A DNA stretch of 16,033 nucleotides, from assembly GCA_900756875.1 (NCBI GenBank), contig CAAELW010000028.1, positions 1 to 16,033 on the forward strand, given 5' to 3'. This DNA comes from Pasteurellaceae bacterium. GTDB taxonomy: Bacteria; Pseudomonadota; Gammaproteobacteria; Enterobacterales; Pasteurellaceae. Under the pieces are notes generated by a model, which did not search any database, had not been told where the DNA came from, and saw only the letters and a list, made by a program, of their open reading frames with translations. Shown one piece after another: positions 1 to 6,870 of this stretch. Made by a program: the position numbers and the translations under genes. Every line of letters starts with the position of its first letter. Within the stretch, counting starts at the first letter, position 1.

Positions 1-1872
1 GGTATCTGCAGTTTCTTCATTTTGCACAAAGAAATCCGTCAAAAGTGCGGTCAATTTTTCATGCCATTTTTCAATGTTGTGTGCTTTTTGCAAATCTTGA
101 TGCCATTTATTTAAGGCCGTAAAAAATTGATTCACCGCACCAACTAACTGCCCTTTCAATCCATAGCTACTATCAAGTCCAAGACTGTCTTGCCAAACGC
201 CTTGCTCTTCACGCATCGCATAGCCTAAGGTCATACGTTCAAGTCCAGCCTGCCACGCATTAAAATTCAGTGTATTCTGGAATTTTTCTAAACCAAAGCG
301 AATACCCGACTCTTTCACCCATTCGCGGATTTGTTCGAGATCTGCAAGGGCAATATTAAAGCGTTCACGGATAGCGGGAATATCCAATAAAGCCAGTACT
401 TCTTCCGCGCCAAACTGACTTTCTCTTAAATTTAACAGGGAAAGATAGCTTGATACGATCACATCACTTTCAGACAATTTACTGTCAGAAATTGAGAACG
501 GAATAACAGGTGCGTCCGCACTATTCGCACCAAAGACAGCCTGAATATAAGGCGTATATTGGTTAACATCGGCCACCATGACCACCACATCTTTTGGTGT
601 AATCTGCTCTTCTTTTGGCTTATGCTGATTTTGATTGAATAAATCCAACAAATAATCATGCAGTACTTCAACTTCTCGCATCGCGCTATGGCAAGATTTC
701 ACGACCAAAGAGCGGTCATTTTTCGCTACATTTAATGCACCATGGCTTAACGTCAAAATTTGATTTTGGATCTGCCCTAACAACGTCTTTTCGGGAAGTT
801 CTGCATAGTAATCACGGGAAATAGCTTGAATATTTTCTTCATCACGCACTAATTGATAGAGAAAATCCCGTCCCATTTTCCCCCAAGAGGCTAAAAGCGG
901 ATTTCCGCTGAACAATTCTTCTTGTTGATTGGTGTAATCAAGGTCGACGGGTTCCCATGACACTTGCTCGGCTGAAATTAAAGGCTTCACATCGTCGCTT
1001 TCCTGCACGAAACGCTGTCTTTCTAATAAATAGGATTTACTCAGATCTCGCAAGTCGCCCCAATATTCTTGACATGGATTATTGAAGAATAAATGAACGT
1101 CTGTTTTAGCTGAAATACCTTGGAAAATATTGAGATAAACCGTTGGCAATGCTGGAATACCAAAAATAAAAATACGTTCTGGTAAGTTGAGTGTCGCATT
1201 GGGATCACGACATAATGCTAAAAATTGTTGATTGAGTGCAGCACGATGTTTTGCTTTTCCACCAAAATCACGTTGAACATCATCCACCAAGGCTCGCCAT
1301 AAAATTCCCTGCCAGTGAATATTGCCTTTAATTTGAGAAAGAAAGGTAGGATTTAACGCCGCCCCCCCCTGCTTTTGCTGATTAATTTGAGCCAAGATCT
1401 TTTCATCGTTATTTTCTTCCCATGCGGCAATCCATTCGGGACGATAGACGAGATATTGGTCAAATAAATCAGCAACTTTTAGGCTTAATTGATAAAGTTT
1501 TTGCTGTTCTGACGCAGGTGAAGACGCTAAATATTTTTTTAATGGTTCAAATTCTTTTTGCTGTAAAAAGGTTGGGATTAATCGCATTAATCGCCATAAC
1601 GTTGAATCTTTTTCAAAAGGGTTTTGCGTAGAAACATTCGGCAAATTATCGGCGTAAAGTTTCCAAATAAAACTGGAAGGCATGGGGAATTGGAAATTTG
1701 CTGCAACGCTGCGTTTTTTAGCAATTTCCATTTGCAACCATTGTGCCATACCCGGACTTTGCACCAACACAATGTCAGATTGAAACGGATCATGTTGTGG
1801 CAAATTTTCCAACAGCGAAACTAAAATATCCTTTTGAATTTCGGGTTGGTTTGAATAATAAGTAACGAACAA
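1..1872 (-). CDS. recC: RecBCD exonuclease V gamma subunit RecC (N-terminal part, cut by the window edge)
   Basis: RecC is the Chi-recognising subunit of the RecBCD helicase-nuclease, which processes double-strand breaks and incoming linear DNA in the cytoplasm. An uninterrupted frame of 624 codons runs from a TTG start to the left edge; full-length RecC is about 1,120 residues, so roughly the C-terminal half is missing. The N-terminus reads MFVTYYSNQPEIQKDI, followed by VLVQSPGMAQWLQMEIAKK and FPMPSSFIWKLYADNLP, typical of RecC N-terminal helicase-like domains. The TTG start (1870-1872) is chosen because AAAAGGG sits about six bases upstream and the protein begins as RecC family members do; no ATG fits. 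It lies 37 bp after comQ on the same strand with no visible terminator, so it may be transcribed from the competence promoter. A run of eight G residues on the coding strand (1362-1369) falls at codons 168-171, in frame. Confidence 0.93.
   Translation of the reverse strand, partial: MFVTYYSNQPEIQKDILVSLLENLPQHDPFQSDIVLVQSPGMAQWLQMEIAKKRSVAANFQFPMPSSFIWKLYADNLPNVSTQNPFEKDSTLWRLMRLIPTFLQQKEFEPLKKYLASSPASEQQKLYQLSLKVADLFDQYLVYRPEWIAAWEENNDEKILAQINQQKQGGAALNPTFLSQIKGNIHWQGILWRALVDDVQRDFGGKAKHRAALNQQFLALCRDPNATLNLPERIFIFGIPALPTVYLNIFQGISAKTDVHLFFNNPCQEYWGDLRDLSKSYLLERQRFVQESDDVKPLISAEQVSWEPVDLDYTNQQEELFSGNPLLASWGKMGRDFLYQLVRDEENIQAISRDYYAELPEKTLLGQIQNQILTLSHGALNVAKNDRSLVVKSCHSAMREVEVLHDYLLDLFNQNQHKPKEEQITPKDVVVMVADVNQYTPYIQAVFGANSADAPVIPFSISDSKLSESDVIVSSYLSLLNLRESQFGAEEVLALLDIPAIRERFNIALADLEQIREWVKESGIRFGLEKFQNTLNFNAWQAGLERMTLGYAMREEQGVWQDSLGLDSSYGLKGQLVGAVNQFFTALNKWHQDLQKAHNIEKWHEKLTALLTDFFVQNEETADT
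43..51 (+). repeat. DNA uptake sequence
   Basis: Exact AAGTGCGGT core inside recC, with AT-rich 3' flank (CAATTTTTC) as in the extended uptake consensus. Confidence 0.9.
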
Positions 1873-1909
1873 AGTAACGCCCTTTTGAAAGCAAAAACAA
1901 TGCGTTATT

Positions 1910-2212
1910 TTACTCGGTTTTCAATAAAAATTCACCTTGAGGATAGCGTATATTCACTTGATGATGACTGCATTGAATTGCAAATTGAATGCCATTTTGT
2001 TGTACGCTATTTTCACAAGACAAGCCTAAAAACTGACGTTGAGCCTGATTTTCAGCAATTTGAATCGCCTGAAATTCTTGAAAAACGCTGACCGCACTTT
2101 TCCGTTGCTCTGTCGTCCATCGGTTAAAAATCAAAAATAACCCGCTGAAAATCGATAAGGCTAATAAAAGTGACATTAACGACATGCCTTTATTCACTTT
2201 GATCTTGCGCAC
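1910..2212 (-). CDS. comQ: Minor pseudopilin ComQ (competence)
   Basis: This small prepilin-like protein is probably a minor subunit of the type IV pilus-like machine used for DNA uptake. Its 100 residues hold a short basic leader ending in NKG, then MSLMSLLLALSIFSGLFLIF as the pilin-type hydrophobic helix, then a short soluble part with a Cys pair (SCENS, QCSHH). The residue five after the Gly, normally Glu in pilins, is Ser. The start is uncertain. A GTG at 2212 gives MRKIKVNKG, while a GTG at 2197 that overlaps the comP stop gives MNKG. Both keep the leader and imply translational coupling, since the gene overlaps comP by 8 to 23 bp. Position as the fourth gene of the operon matches H. influenzae comQ (HI0941, from memory). 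Membership of the pilin class is well supported; the exact tip role is inference. Confidence 0.82.
   Translation of the reverse strand: MRKIKVNKGMSLMSLLLALSIFSGLFLIFNRWTTEQRKSAVSVFQEFQAIQIAENQAQRQFLGLSCENSVQQNGIQFAIQCSHHQVNIRYPQGEFLLKTE
2091..2099 (-). repeat. DNA uptake sequence
   Basis: Exact core (ACCGCACTT on the plus strand) within comQ, where it encodes part of KSAVSVFQE. Confidence 0.9.
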
Positions 2213-2876
2213 TTAAATCACTCCAACTTTTATCCACCAAACGCCATTGGCTATATTCTTGTACAAGTTTTGTCACCACGGCTTTACCGTAAGCCACCGT
2301 CACGCCCTCCTCTAACTTAAGCGAGCCACCTGTAATCACTGCACCGCTTATTCTCCCTTTGCCAGTTAAGGTTAAATTTTCTTCCGCTAACAGAATACCA
2401 CTCACATTCCCTTTAATTTCTAATTGGCTTTGCGTTATCCAATACACTTGCGGTGTTTTTTGAGCTGTTAAAGTCGTATCGACTTTCACAAAGTGCGGTT
2501 GAAAATCAGCTTGTTTTTCGCTGGAAATAAAATCTCGCAGCATATTTTCATTAATGCCTTTTGTGGGTGATTTCTTAAATAACTCAGCGCGTTTACACCA
2601 AACAGAATAGGCGACTTTATCCTCTGCCCCTGAAGACTCGAAAAAGACTTGTTTCACTTTTTCAGTACCATTTAAAGGCAAGTTTTGGCAAATGTGCTTT
2701 TGTTGTTGCTGACTGATTTTCTGTAAAGGAAGACTCTGCTCTACATAATATTTTCGCTGACTCATTTGAGATCGAAAAAACGCAAAGATCTGTTCATCAA
2801 ATAATAAGATCAATGCCAATAAGCCCGAAAGTAAAATTAGTGCCGTCAGTGTCACCATCCCTTTTTTCATGATCAT
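2190..2876 (-). CDS. comP: Minor pseudopilin ComP (competence)
   Basis: This is the third gene of the comNOPQ operon, 228 residues long, and probably a minor component of the DNA-uptake pilus. The N-terminus MIMKKG is followed by MVTLTALILLSGLLALILLF, a prepilin-like leader and membrane helix; the +5 position is Thr rather than Glu. The middle has two Cys (QKHICQNLP, YSVWCKRAE). The region from about residue 150 to 205 has short alternating beta-like repeats (LEIKGNVSGILLAEENLTLTG), which could fold as a small beta-helix. The chosen ATG overlaps the comO stop as ATGA, with AGAAG just upstream; the ATG two codons later is an alternative. The family resemblance is to PilX/GspK-like minor pilins, which also often lack Glu5; that assignment is inference. 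Confidence 0.82.
   Translation of the reverse strand: MIMKKGMVTLTALILLSGLLALILLFDEQIFAFFRSQMSQRKYYVEQSLPLQKISQQQQKHICQNLPLNGTEKVKQVFFESSGAEDKVAYSVWCKRAELFKKSPTKGINENMLRDFISSEKQADFQPHFVKVDTTLTAQKTPQVYWITQSQLEIKGNVSGILLAEENLTLTGKGRISGAVITGGSLKLEEGVTVAYGKAVVTKLVQEYSQWRLVDKSWSDLSAQDQSE
2491..2499 (+). repeat. DNA uptake sequence
   Basis: Exact AAGTGCGGT core inside comP, with an AT-rich 3' flank. Confidence 0.9.
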
Positions 2877-3598
2877 TCTTCTTGATTTAATAAAGGCACC
2901 ACAAGCGAAGTTTCATATTGAATATGCTTATGTGTTGCAAGATTTCCCGCGAGTTTGATTTCAATCCCTTTCCCTGCCTTTAACCAATCAAAACGTAATT
3001 GAGAGATCTCAAACTCTTTTTCATCCAATAAATCAGTCCATCCACCACCAGCGTTACAAGTAGATTGTGCTAAGGCTCTCTGACACTCTGCCGAGCGACA
3101 ATCTGCATTTACTGCATTTTTGTAGGTTTGTTTGGTTTCGATCATTTTCCCGTTAAGTTTGTAACCAAATAGCTCTTTTTCGATATTTTTCGCCACATTT
3201 TTAACACCATTTACGCAGGTATTTTTTGTGTATTTTTCACCAATACAACCATTGCTATTCAAATCATAAAAAAACAAAACACAACTATTTGACGGGGCAT
3301 TGTCTGCTTGAGCAATGGTTATTGCAGTGCCCTTTTCATCCAATTCAAATAAAGCCAGATTATCCTCGATGAGTTTTTGGTTTGCGCTCCGAAAGCCTAC
3401 GCGACGCAAATCTTTCCCGATGAGTTGAATTGTACGTTGTAATTCCGTTTGTAGTTTGAGTTGTAACATTAAACGCTGATTCTGCTGTTGAGTTTGGGCA
3501 TAAAATTGTGCAACCAATAGCAATAATAAAGCGGATAAGCCAAGTGAAATCAACAAGCTCACCAATGTTTCGCCTTTTAGAGGTTTCATCTTGTACAT
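2873..3598 (-). CDS. comO: Minor pseudopilin ComO, PilW/GspJ-like (competence)
   Basis: This is the second gene of the operon, 241 residues. A short basic leader (MKPLKG) precedes ETLVSLLISLGLSALLLLLVAQFY, a pilin-type transmembrane helix continuing into a coiled, Gln-rich segment (QTQQQNQRLMLQLKLQTELQ) and the motif GKDLRRVGFR, as in PilW and GspJ minor pilins. The soluble part has six Cys in two clusters (CVLFFYDLNSNGC, KNTCVNG; then NADCRSAEC, STCNAGGGW), suggesting disulphides in the periplasm. The first residue after the Gly is Glu and the +5 residue is Ser, the reverse of the usual pattern. Two starts are possible: ATG at 3598, or ATG at 3589, which overlaps the comN stop as ATGA and gives a more typical leader. 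I would favour 3589 biologically; the outer bound is given here. Confidence 0.83.
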   Translation of the reverse strand: MYKMKPLKGETLVSLLISLGLSALLLLLVAQFYAQTQQQNQRLMLQLKLQTELQRTIQLIGKDLRRVGFRSANQKLIEDNLALFELDEKGTAITIAQADNAPSNSCVLFFYDLNSNGCIGEKYTKNTCVNGVKNVAKNIEKELFGYKLNGKMIETKQTYKNAVNADCRSAECQRALAQSTCNAGGGWTDLLDEKEFEISQLRFDWLKAGKGIEIKLAGNLATHKHIQYETSLVVPLLNQEE

Positions 3599-4104
3599 GC
3601 ACTCGCCGCTTGATCAGACTTTAATTTAATACTGCCTACATTGAAAAAAGAGAACAATGTACGATGCTCTTCAGCCTGTAACATAAAACAATTCGTTTCC
3701 ATGGTATTTCTTGCTCCATTAAATTTCACCGCCACTTCTGACGGATATAATTTAGGGCCTATAAGCATCGTTTTTCCTTCAAAATAAGGATAGTAAAAAT
3801 GTGCATAAAGGTTTTTAGGACAATCCTGGGGATGAAAACAATCACAAAAATGATCGCTTTTTACTTGAGCAGTGATACACCAACGCTGATTCGCCCTATC
3901 TTGATTGGCCAAAATAAACCAAATTGCCGATGAGTTTTCTGCCCTCGCTTGAATATTACGTAAGAAAAAATAAAGCCGTTGTTGCTCTTTTTCGAGAAAA
4001 TATTGGGGATCGTTTTTCTGCCATTTGGGCAATGTAAACGTCAACGTTAAGCTTAAAATAAATAATACAATCAAGGTTTCTAATAAGGTTATCCCTTTAT
4101 ACAT
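3586..4104 (-). CDS. comN: Minor pseudopilin ComN, GspH/FimT-like (competence)
   Basis: This is the first gene of the comNOPQ operon (H. influenzae HI0938 from memory), 172 residues, a pseudopilin required for transformation in relatives. It has the classical prepilin signal MYKG followed by ITLLETLIVLFILSLTLTF, with Glu9 at the +5 position of the mature protein; it is the only one of the four with that Glu. The soluble part contains NIQARAENSSAIWF, close to its H. influenzae counterpart, and clustered Cys (WCITAQ, HFCDCFHPQDC). The start has AGAAGG six bases upstream. The CRP-S site lies 67 bp upstream, and a DNA uptake sequence sits in the leader at 4123-4131. PilD-type prepilin peptidase processing at Gly4 is expected. 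Confidence 0.9.
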   Translation of the reverse strand: MYKGITLLETLIVLFILSLTLTFTLPKWQKNDPQYFLEKEQQRLYFFLRNIQARAENSSAIWFILANQDRANQRWCITAQVKSDHFCDCFHPQDCPKNLYAHFYYPYFEGKTMLIGPKLYPSEVAVKFNGARNTMETNCFMLQAEEHRTLFSFFNVGSIKLKSDQAASACTR

Positions 4105-4122
4105 AAAATGCCTTCTTTTTTG

Positions 4123-4131
4123 ACCGCACTT
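4123..4131 (-). repeat. DNA uptake sequence
   Basis: Exact core in the comN leader, between the CRP-S site and the ribosome binding site; it is the only intergenic copy outside the suhB/bioB terminator. Confidence 0.9.
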
Positions 4132-4170
4132 TAAAATTCCTTAAGAAGAAAGCCAAATTTGCTACTTTAT

Positions 4171-4192
4171 TTTTGCGATACTGATCGCAAAT
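4171..4192 (-). promoter_or_regulatory. CRP-S site (CRP + Sxy) controlling comNOPQ
   Basis: The 22 bp are a near-perfect dyad: TTTTGCGAT, four central bases, ATCGCAAAT. The half-site TGCGAT, rather than the canonical TGTGA, is the hallmark of Pasteurellaceae CRP-S promoters, which need both cAMP-CRP and the competence activator Sxy (TfoX). The centre is about 78 bp upstream of the comN start codon, fitting activation of the com operon. It lies about 67 bp upstream of the suhB -10, so an effect on the divergent suhB is possible but not implied. I could not pick out a convincing comN -10 element. Confidence 0.9.
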
Positions 4193-4235
4193 TTCCTTTA
4201 AAAAACGGGAAAAACCGTGAATTAAACATTTTCAA

Positions 4236-4264
4236 CTGGCTATTTACTAAAACTCCCTTATAAT
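4236..4264 (+). promoter_or_regulatory. suhB promoter
   Basis: A perfect -10 hexamer TATAAT lies at 4259-4264. The -35 region 17 bp upstream (4236-4241) is poor (CTGGCT). Transcription would begin near 4271, giving a leader of only about 34 nt that contains the boxA-like element. The -10 is certain as sequence; the -35 assignment is weak. Confidence 0.6.
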
Positions 4265-4280
4265 AGGCGACCTATTTATC

Positions 4281-4292
4281 TGTTCTTTAAAA
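4281..4292 (+). promoter_or_regulatory. boxA-like Nus-factor element in the suhB leader
   Basis: TGTTCTTTAAAA matches the E. coli rRNA boxA TGCTCTTTAACA at 10 of 12 positions. It lies three bases before the GGTGG Shine-Dalgarno (4296-4300) and 12 bases before the ATG. SuhB is itself a partner of the NusA/NusB/S10/NusG complex that assembles at boxA. In E. coli a boxA in the suhB leader lets that complex repress suhB, partly by covering the ribosome binding site. The placement here suggests the same autoregulation; this is inference from the motif and position. Confidence 0.7.
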
Positions 4293-4304
4293 TCTGGTGG
4301 AAAT

Positions 4305-5105
4305 ATGAACCCAATGTTAAATATCGCTATTCGTGCGGCACGAAAAGCGGGCAACGTGATTGCTAAAAACTATGAGCGCCGTGATGACATCCAAACAAGT
4401 AAAAAAGGTATTAATGATTATGTGACCAGCGTCGATAAAGCCGCTGAAGCTGAGATCATTGAAATCATTCAAAAATCTTATCCTGATCACACAATTATCA
4501 GTGAAGAACGTGGTGCATTAGAAGGCAAAGACAGTGATATTCAATGGGTGATTGATCCACTAGATGGCACAACCAACTTCGTAAAAGGTTTGCCACATTT
4601 CTCCGTTTCTATTGCTATCCGTGTAAAAAACCGTACCGAAGTGGGTGTGGTTTACGATCCTATTCGTAATGAATTATTCACTGCTGTGCGTGGTGAAGGC
4701 GCAAAATTAAATGAAGTGCGTTTACGTGTAGATAGTCAAAATGAACTTAACGGGGCGATTTTAGCCACTGGTTTCCCATTCAAACAACCAAGCTTGATGC
4801 CTACTCAATTTGCGATCATGAATAACTTAATTGATGAAGCAGCCGATTTCCGTCGTACGGGTTCTGCCGCATTAGACCTTTGCTATGTGGCATCCGGTCG
4901 CGTTGACGGTTATTTTGAAATGGGGTTAAAACCTTGGGATTGCGCAGCGGGTGATTTAATCGTGCGTGAAGCGGGCGGTTTAGTATGTGATTTCAATGCG
5001 GGTCACGGCTATTTACGCTCAGGCAATATCGTGGCTGCACCAGCACGTATTTTAAAAGAAATGCTAAATAAAATTCAGCCTTGCTTAACCGAACAAGTTA
5101 AGTAA
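4305..5105 (+). CDS. suhB: SuhB, inositol-1-monophosphatase family and Nus antitermination partner
   Basis: At 266 residues it is the length of E. coli SuhB, and it begins NPMLNIAIRAARKAG as that protein does. The Mg2+-dependent phosphatase signatures are present: ISEERG (Glu67, Glu68), WVIDPLDGTTNF (Asp84, Asp87) and PWDCAAGDLIVREAGG (Asp212). The family hydrolyses inositol monophosphates in vitro. In enterobacteria the physiological role is in the ribosomal RNA antitermination complex and in rRNA folding, independent of catalysis. The DFRRTGSAALDL segment that lies at the dimer/RNA polymerase interface in E. coli is retained. It is transcribed alone, divergent from the competence operon, and ends at the uptake-sequence terminator. 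The start is set by GGTGG four bases upstream. Confidence 0.96.
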   Translation: MNPMLNIAIRAARKAGNVIAKNYERRDDIQTSKKGINDYVTSVDKAAEAEIIEIIQKSYPDHTIISEERGALEGKDSDIQWVIDPLDGTTNFVKGLPHFSVSIAIRVKNRTEVGVVYDPIRNELFTAVRGEGAKLNEVRLRVDSQNELNGAILATGFPFKQPSLMPTQFAIMNNLIDEAADFRRTGSAALDLCYVASGRVDGYFEMGLKPWDCAAGDLIVREAGGLVCDFNAGHGYLRSGNIVAAPARILKEMLNKIQPCLTEQVK

Positions 5106-5114
5106 GCCTCAAAC

Positions 5115-5146
5115 AAAAGTGCGGTAGATTTCACCGCACTTTTTTT
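5115..5146. terminator. Bidirectional terminator built from two inverted uptake sequences
   Basis: AAAAGTGCGGT (5115-5125) and ACCGCACTTTT (5133-5143) form an 11 bp stem with a 7-base loop, followed by T residues on both strands. It sits between the convergent suhB and bioB, so it can end both transcripts. Both arms are complete DNA uptake sequence cores (5117-5125 and 5133-5141), a common arrangement in Haemophilus. Confidence 0.93.
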
Positions 5147-5150
5147 ATGA

Positions 5151-6167
5151 CTAATTTCTGTCGAGTGGCTTTCTATTTTCTTCCGTTTCCGGCTCAAGAT
5201 CCAATTTAGCCATAAGAAGTTGATCGCCATCTTCTTCTGGGTTGCCTGTCACTAACAATTTGTCACCATAGAAAATGGAATTCGCACCCGCCATAAAGCA
5301 CATCGCTTGCATTTCTTCACTCATGCCTTGACGACCAGCAGAAAGACGAACATAACTTTTCGGCATGGTAATACGCGCCACCGCAATAGTACGAACAAAC
5401 TCTGTCCAATCTAAATCAGCTGCATCAGCCATTGGCGTGCCTTCCACTTTCACTAATTGGTTAATCGGCACTGACTCCGGCTGAGGATCAAGATTTGCCA
5501 AACTTGCAATAAGGCCTGCTCGCTCTTTACGGGTTTCATTCATACCCACAATACCACCACAGCAAACTTTCAAACCGGCATGACGCACTTTTCCTAATGT
5601 GCTTAAACGATCATCAAAACGGCGCGTGCCAATGACATTGTGATAATTCTCTGGCGCGGTATCTAGATTGTGGTTGTAATAATCCAATCCTGCATCTTTT
5701 AACTCTTCCGCCATACCATCCTGTAGTAAGCCAAAAGTACCGCACGTTTCTAAGCCAATATCTTTTACCGCACGAATAATCGCTGTCACTTTTTCCATAT
5801 CTTTAGGCTTAGGACCACGCCATGCTGCGCCCATACAAAAACGTCCTGCACCACGTGCTTTCGCAATTTTGGCTTTTTCGACAATTTCATCAATATCCAA
5901 GATCTGCTGATTTTGTACACCTGTTTGATAACGCGCTGATTGAGGACAATAGCCACAATCCTCTGGACAACCACCCGTTTTAATCGACATCAACGTCGAT
6001 AACTGTATCGCGCCAGGGTTGAAATGCTCTCGATGCACTTGAGCTGCACGATAGACTAATTCTAAAAAAGGGGTTTCAAATAGCGCTTCGACTTTACAAA
6101 CAGACCAATACTCTACTGAAGGATGCGGTGTAATGGATGAAAGCTGTACTACATTTGTTGTGGTCAT
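5151..6167 (-). CDS. bioB: Biotin synthase BioB
   Basis: BioB is a radical SAM enzyme that inserts sulfur into dethiobiotin, the last step of biotin synthesis, in the cytoplasm. The protein has 338 residues. The 4Fe-4S/SAM triad is [12 protein letters not shown] (Cys67, Cys71, Cys74). Cys111 ([11 protein letters not shown]), Cys142 (ETCGTFG), Cys202 ([12 protein letters not shown]) and Arg274 (SYVRLSAGR) match the four 2Fe-2S ligands of E. coli BioB with a constant offset of 14 residues. The offset reflects an N-terminal extension relative to E. coli. The C-terminus is shorter and ends in acidic residues. GAGGAAAA lies before the ATG. It follows thiQ on the same strand after 73 bp with no clear terminator, the order I recall in H. 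influenzae (HI1019-HI1022). No other biotin gene is in the window. Confidence 0.97.
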   Translation of the reverse strand: MTTTNVVQLSSITPHPSVEYWSVCKVEALFETPFLELVYRAAQVHREHFNPGAIQLSTLMSIKTGGCPEDCGYCPQSARYQTGVQNQQILDIDEIVEKAKIAKARGAGRFCMGAAWRGPKPKDMEKVTAIIRAVKDIGLETCGTFGLLQDGMAEELKDAGLDYYNHNLDTAPENYHNVIGTRRFDDRLSTLGKVRHAGLKVCCGGIVGMNETRKERAGLIASLANLDPQPESVPINQLVKVEGTPMADAADLDWTEFVRTIAVARITMPKSYVRLSAGRQGMSEEMQAMCFMAGANSIFYGDKLLVTGNPEEDGDQLLMAKLDLEPETEENRKPLDRN

Positions 6168-6183
6168 TATATTTTCCTCGTTT

Positions 6184-6197
6184 AAGCAACGTTGCTT
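6184..6197. promoter_or_regulatory. 14 bp perfect palindrome in the bioB leader, possible operator
   Basis: AAGCAACGTTGCTT is a loopless perfect palindrome between thiQ and bioB, 17 bp upstream of the bioB start codon and just downstream of the candidate -10. The GCAA-CG-TTGC form with a central CG step resembles operators of LacI-family regulators, but it is two bases shorter than PurR sites. It does not match BirA or BioR sites that I know. The function is unknown. Confidence 0.35.
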
Positions 6198-6225
6198 TTA
6201 TTAAGTTGAGCATATTACTCTGCAA
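6198..6225 (-). promoter_or_regulatory. Candidate bioB promoter
   Basis: A TTGCAG -35-like hexamer (6220-6225) is followed after 16 or 17 bp by TAATAA or AATAAA. The -10 is a poor match. An imperfectly centred inverted repeat, CATATT and AATATG (6211-6216 and 6224-6229), overlaps the -35. This could let bioB be expressed apart from the thi genes; the evidence is weak. Confidence 0.3.
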
Positions 6226-6240
6226 TATGATAAAAAGAGA

Positions 6241-6870
6241 TCAGATCACTTTTCCTTGATGAATTTCAATCACTCGATCAATATGCCGTTCAATTTCTTT
6301 GGGTTGATGCGTCACCAATAACATGGTGAGCTTTTTTTCTTCACATAATTGATCCATTAAATCTTGCATCTCAATGCGTAATTTAGGATCAAGAGCTGAA
6401 AAAGGCTCATCCAATAATAAAATAGGTTTATCTCGTAGCAAACAGCGCGCTAACGCTACTCGCTGTTTTTGTCCGCCTGAAAGTGCGGTCGGTTTTCTCG
6501 TTAAAAAATCCTGTAAATTGACCGCACTTGCAGCTTGTTCTACAAGTGCTTTTTCTTCTGTATTTAAGGCTAAATTCGGTTTTAAACCTAAAGCGATATT
6601 CTCTTCTACTGAAAGATGAGTAAAGAGATTATTTTCCTGAAATAGCATAGAAACGGGGCGTTCAAAAGGTGCCGTTTTGGTATGATTCTCACCATTGAGC
6701 CAAATCTCCCCACTATCGGCATATTCAAAGCCAGCAATTAAGTTCAGCAAGGTACTTTTTCCTGCGCCACTTTCACCAATGATGGCGATTTTTTCTTGCG
6801 CTTGAATCTGTAAATCAAACACCATCGGCATGGATTGATAATTGAAGACTACATTATCTAATTTAATCAT
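6241..6870 (-). CDS. thiQ: Thiamine ABC transporter ATP-binding protein ThiQ
   Basis: ThiQ is the cytoplasmic ATPase of the ThiBPQ importer for thiamine and its phosphates. With the start used here it has 209 residues: Walker [10 protein letters not shown] (32-40), Q-loop Gln78 in [19 protein letters not shown], signature LSGGQKQR (130-137), Walker B ILLLDEP (from 150) and switch His188 in LLVTHQP. The [10 protein letters not shown] stretch is characteristic of ThiQ. The start at 6870 is preferred over the in-frame ATG at 6891, because AAGGA lies five bases upstream, MIKLDNVVF aligns with E. coli MLKLTDI, and it gives an 8 bp overlap with the thiP stop. The C-terminus is about 20 residues shorter than in E. 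coli. Two inverted uptake sequences lie inside the gene, next to the signature motif. Confidence 0.96.
   Translation of the reverse strand: MIKLDNVVFNYQSMPMVFDLQIQAQEKIAIIGESGAGKSTLLNLIAGFEYADSGEIWLNGENHTKTAPFERPVSMLFQENNLFTHLSVEENIALGLKPNLALNTEEKALVEQAASAVNLQDFLTRKPTALSGGQKQRVALARCLLRDKPILLLDEPFSALDPKLRIEMQDLMDQLCEEKKLTMLLVTHQPKEIERHIDRVIEIHQGKVI
6481..6529. repeat. Inverted pair of DNA uptake sequences inside thiQ
   Basis: AAGTGCGGTC (6481-6490) and GACCGCACTT (6520-6529) are exact complements 29 bp apart, each holding a perfect uptake core. In thiQ they encode T-A-L just before SGGQ and S-A-V upstream of it. The pair could form a 10 bp stem in mRNA, but no T tract follows, so it is not a terminator. 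Confidence 0.9.

Noticed and set aside
1885..2091. A plus-strand frame of 68 residues opposite comQ
   Set aside because: It is a shadow of the comQ frame, with no similarity to any family I recognise.
5697..5780. Near-matches to the uptake core (ACCGCACGT, ACCGCACGA) in bioB
   Set aside because: One or two mismatches in the 9 bp core; not counted as uptake sequences.
6211..6229. CATATT-7-AATATG inverted repeat as a biotin repressor site
   Set aside because: It does not match the BirA operator and such AT-rich dyads are frequent by chance in this genome.
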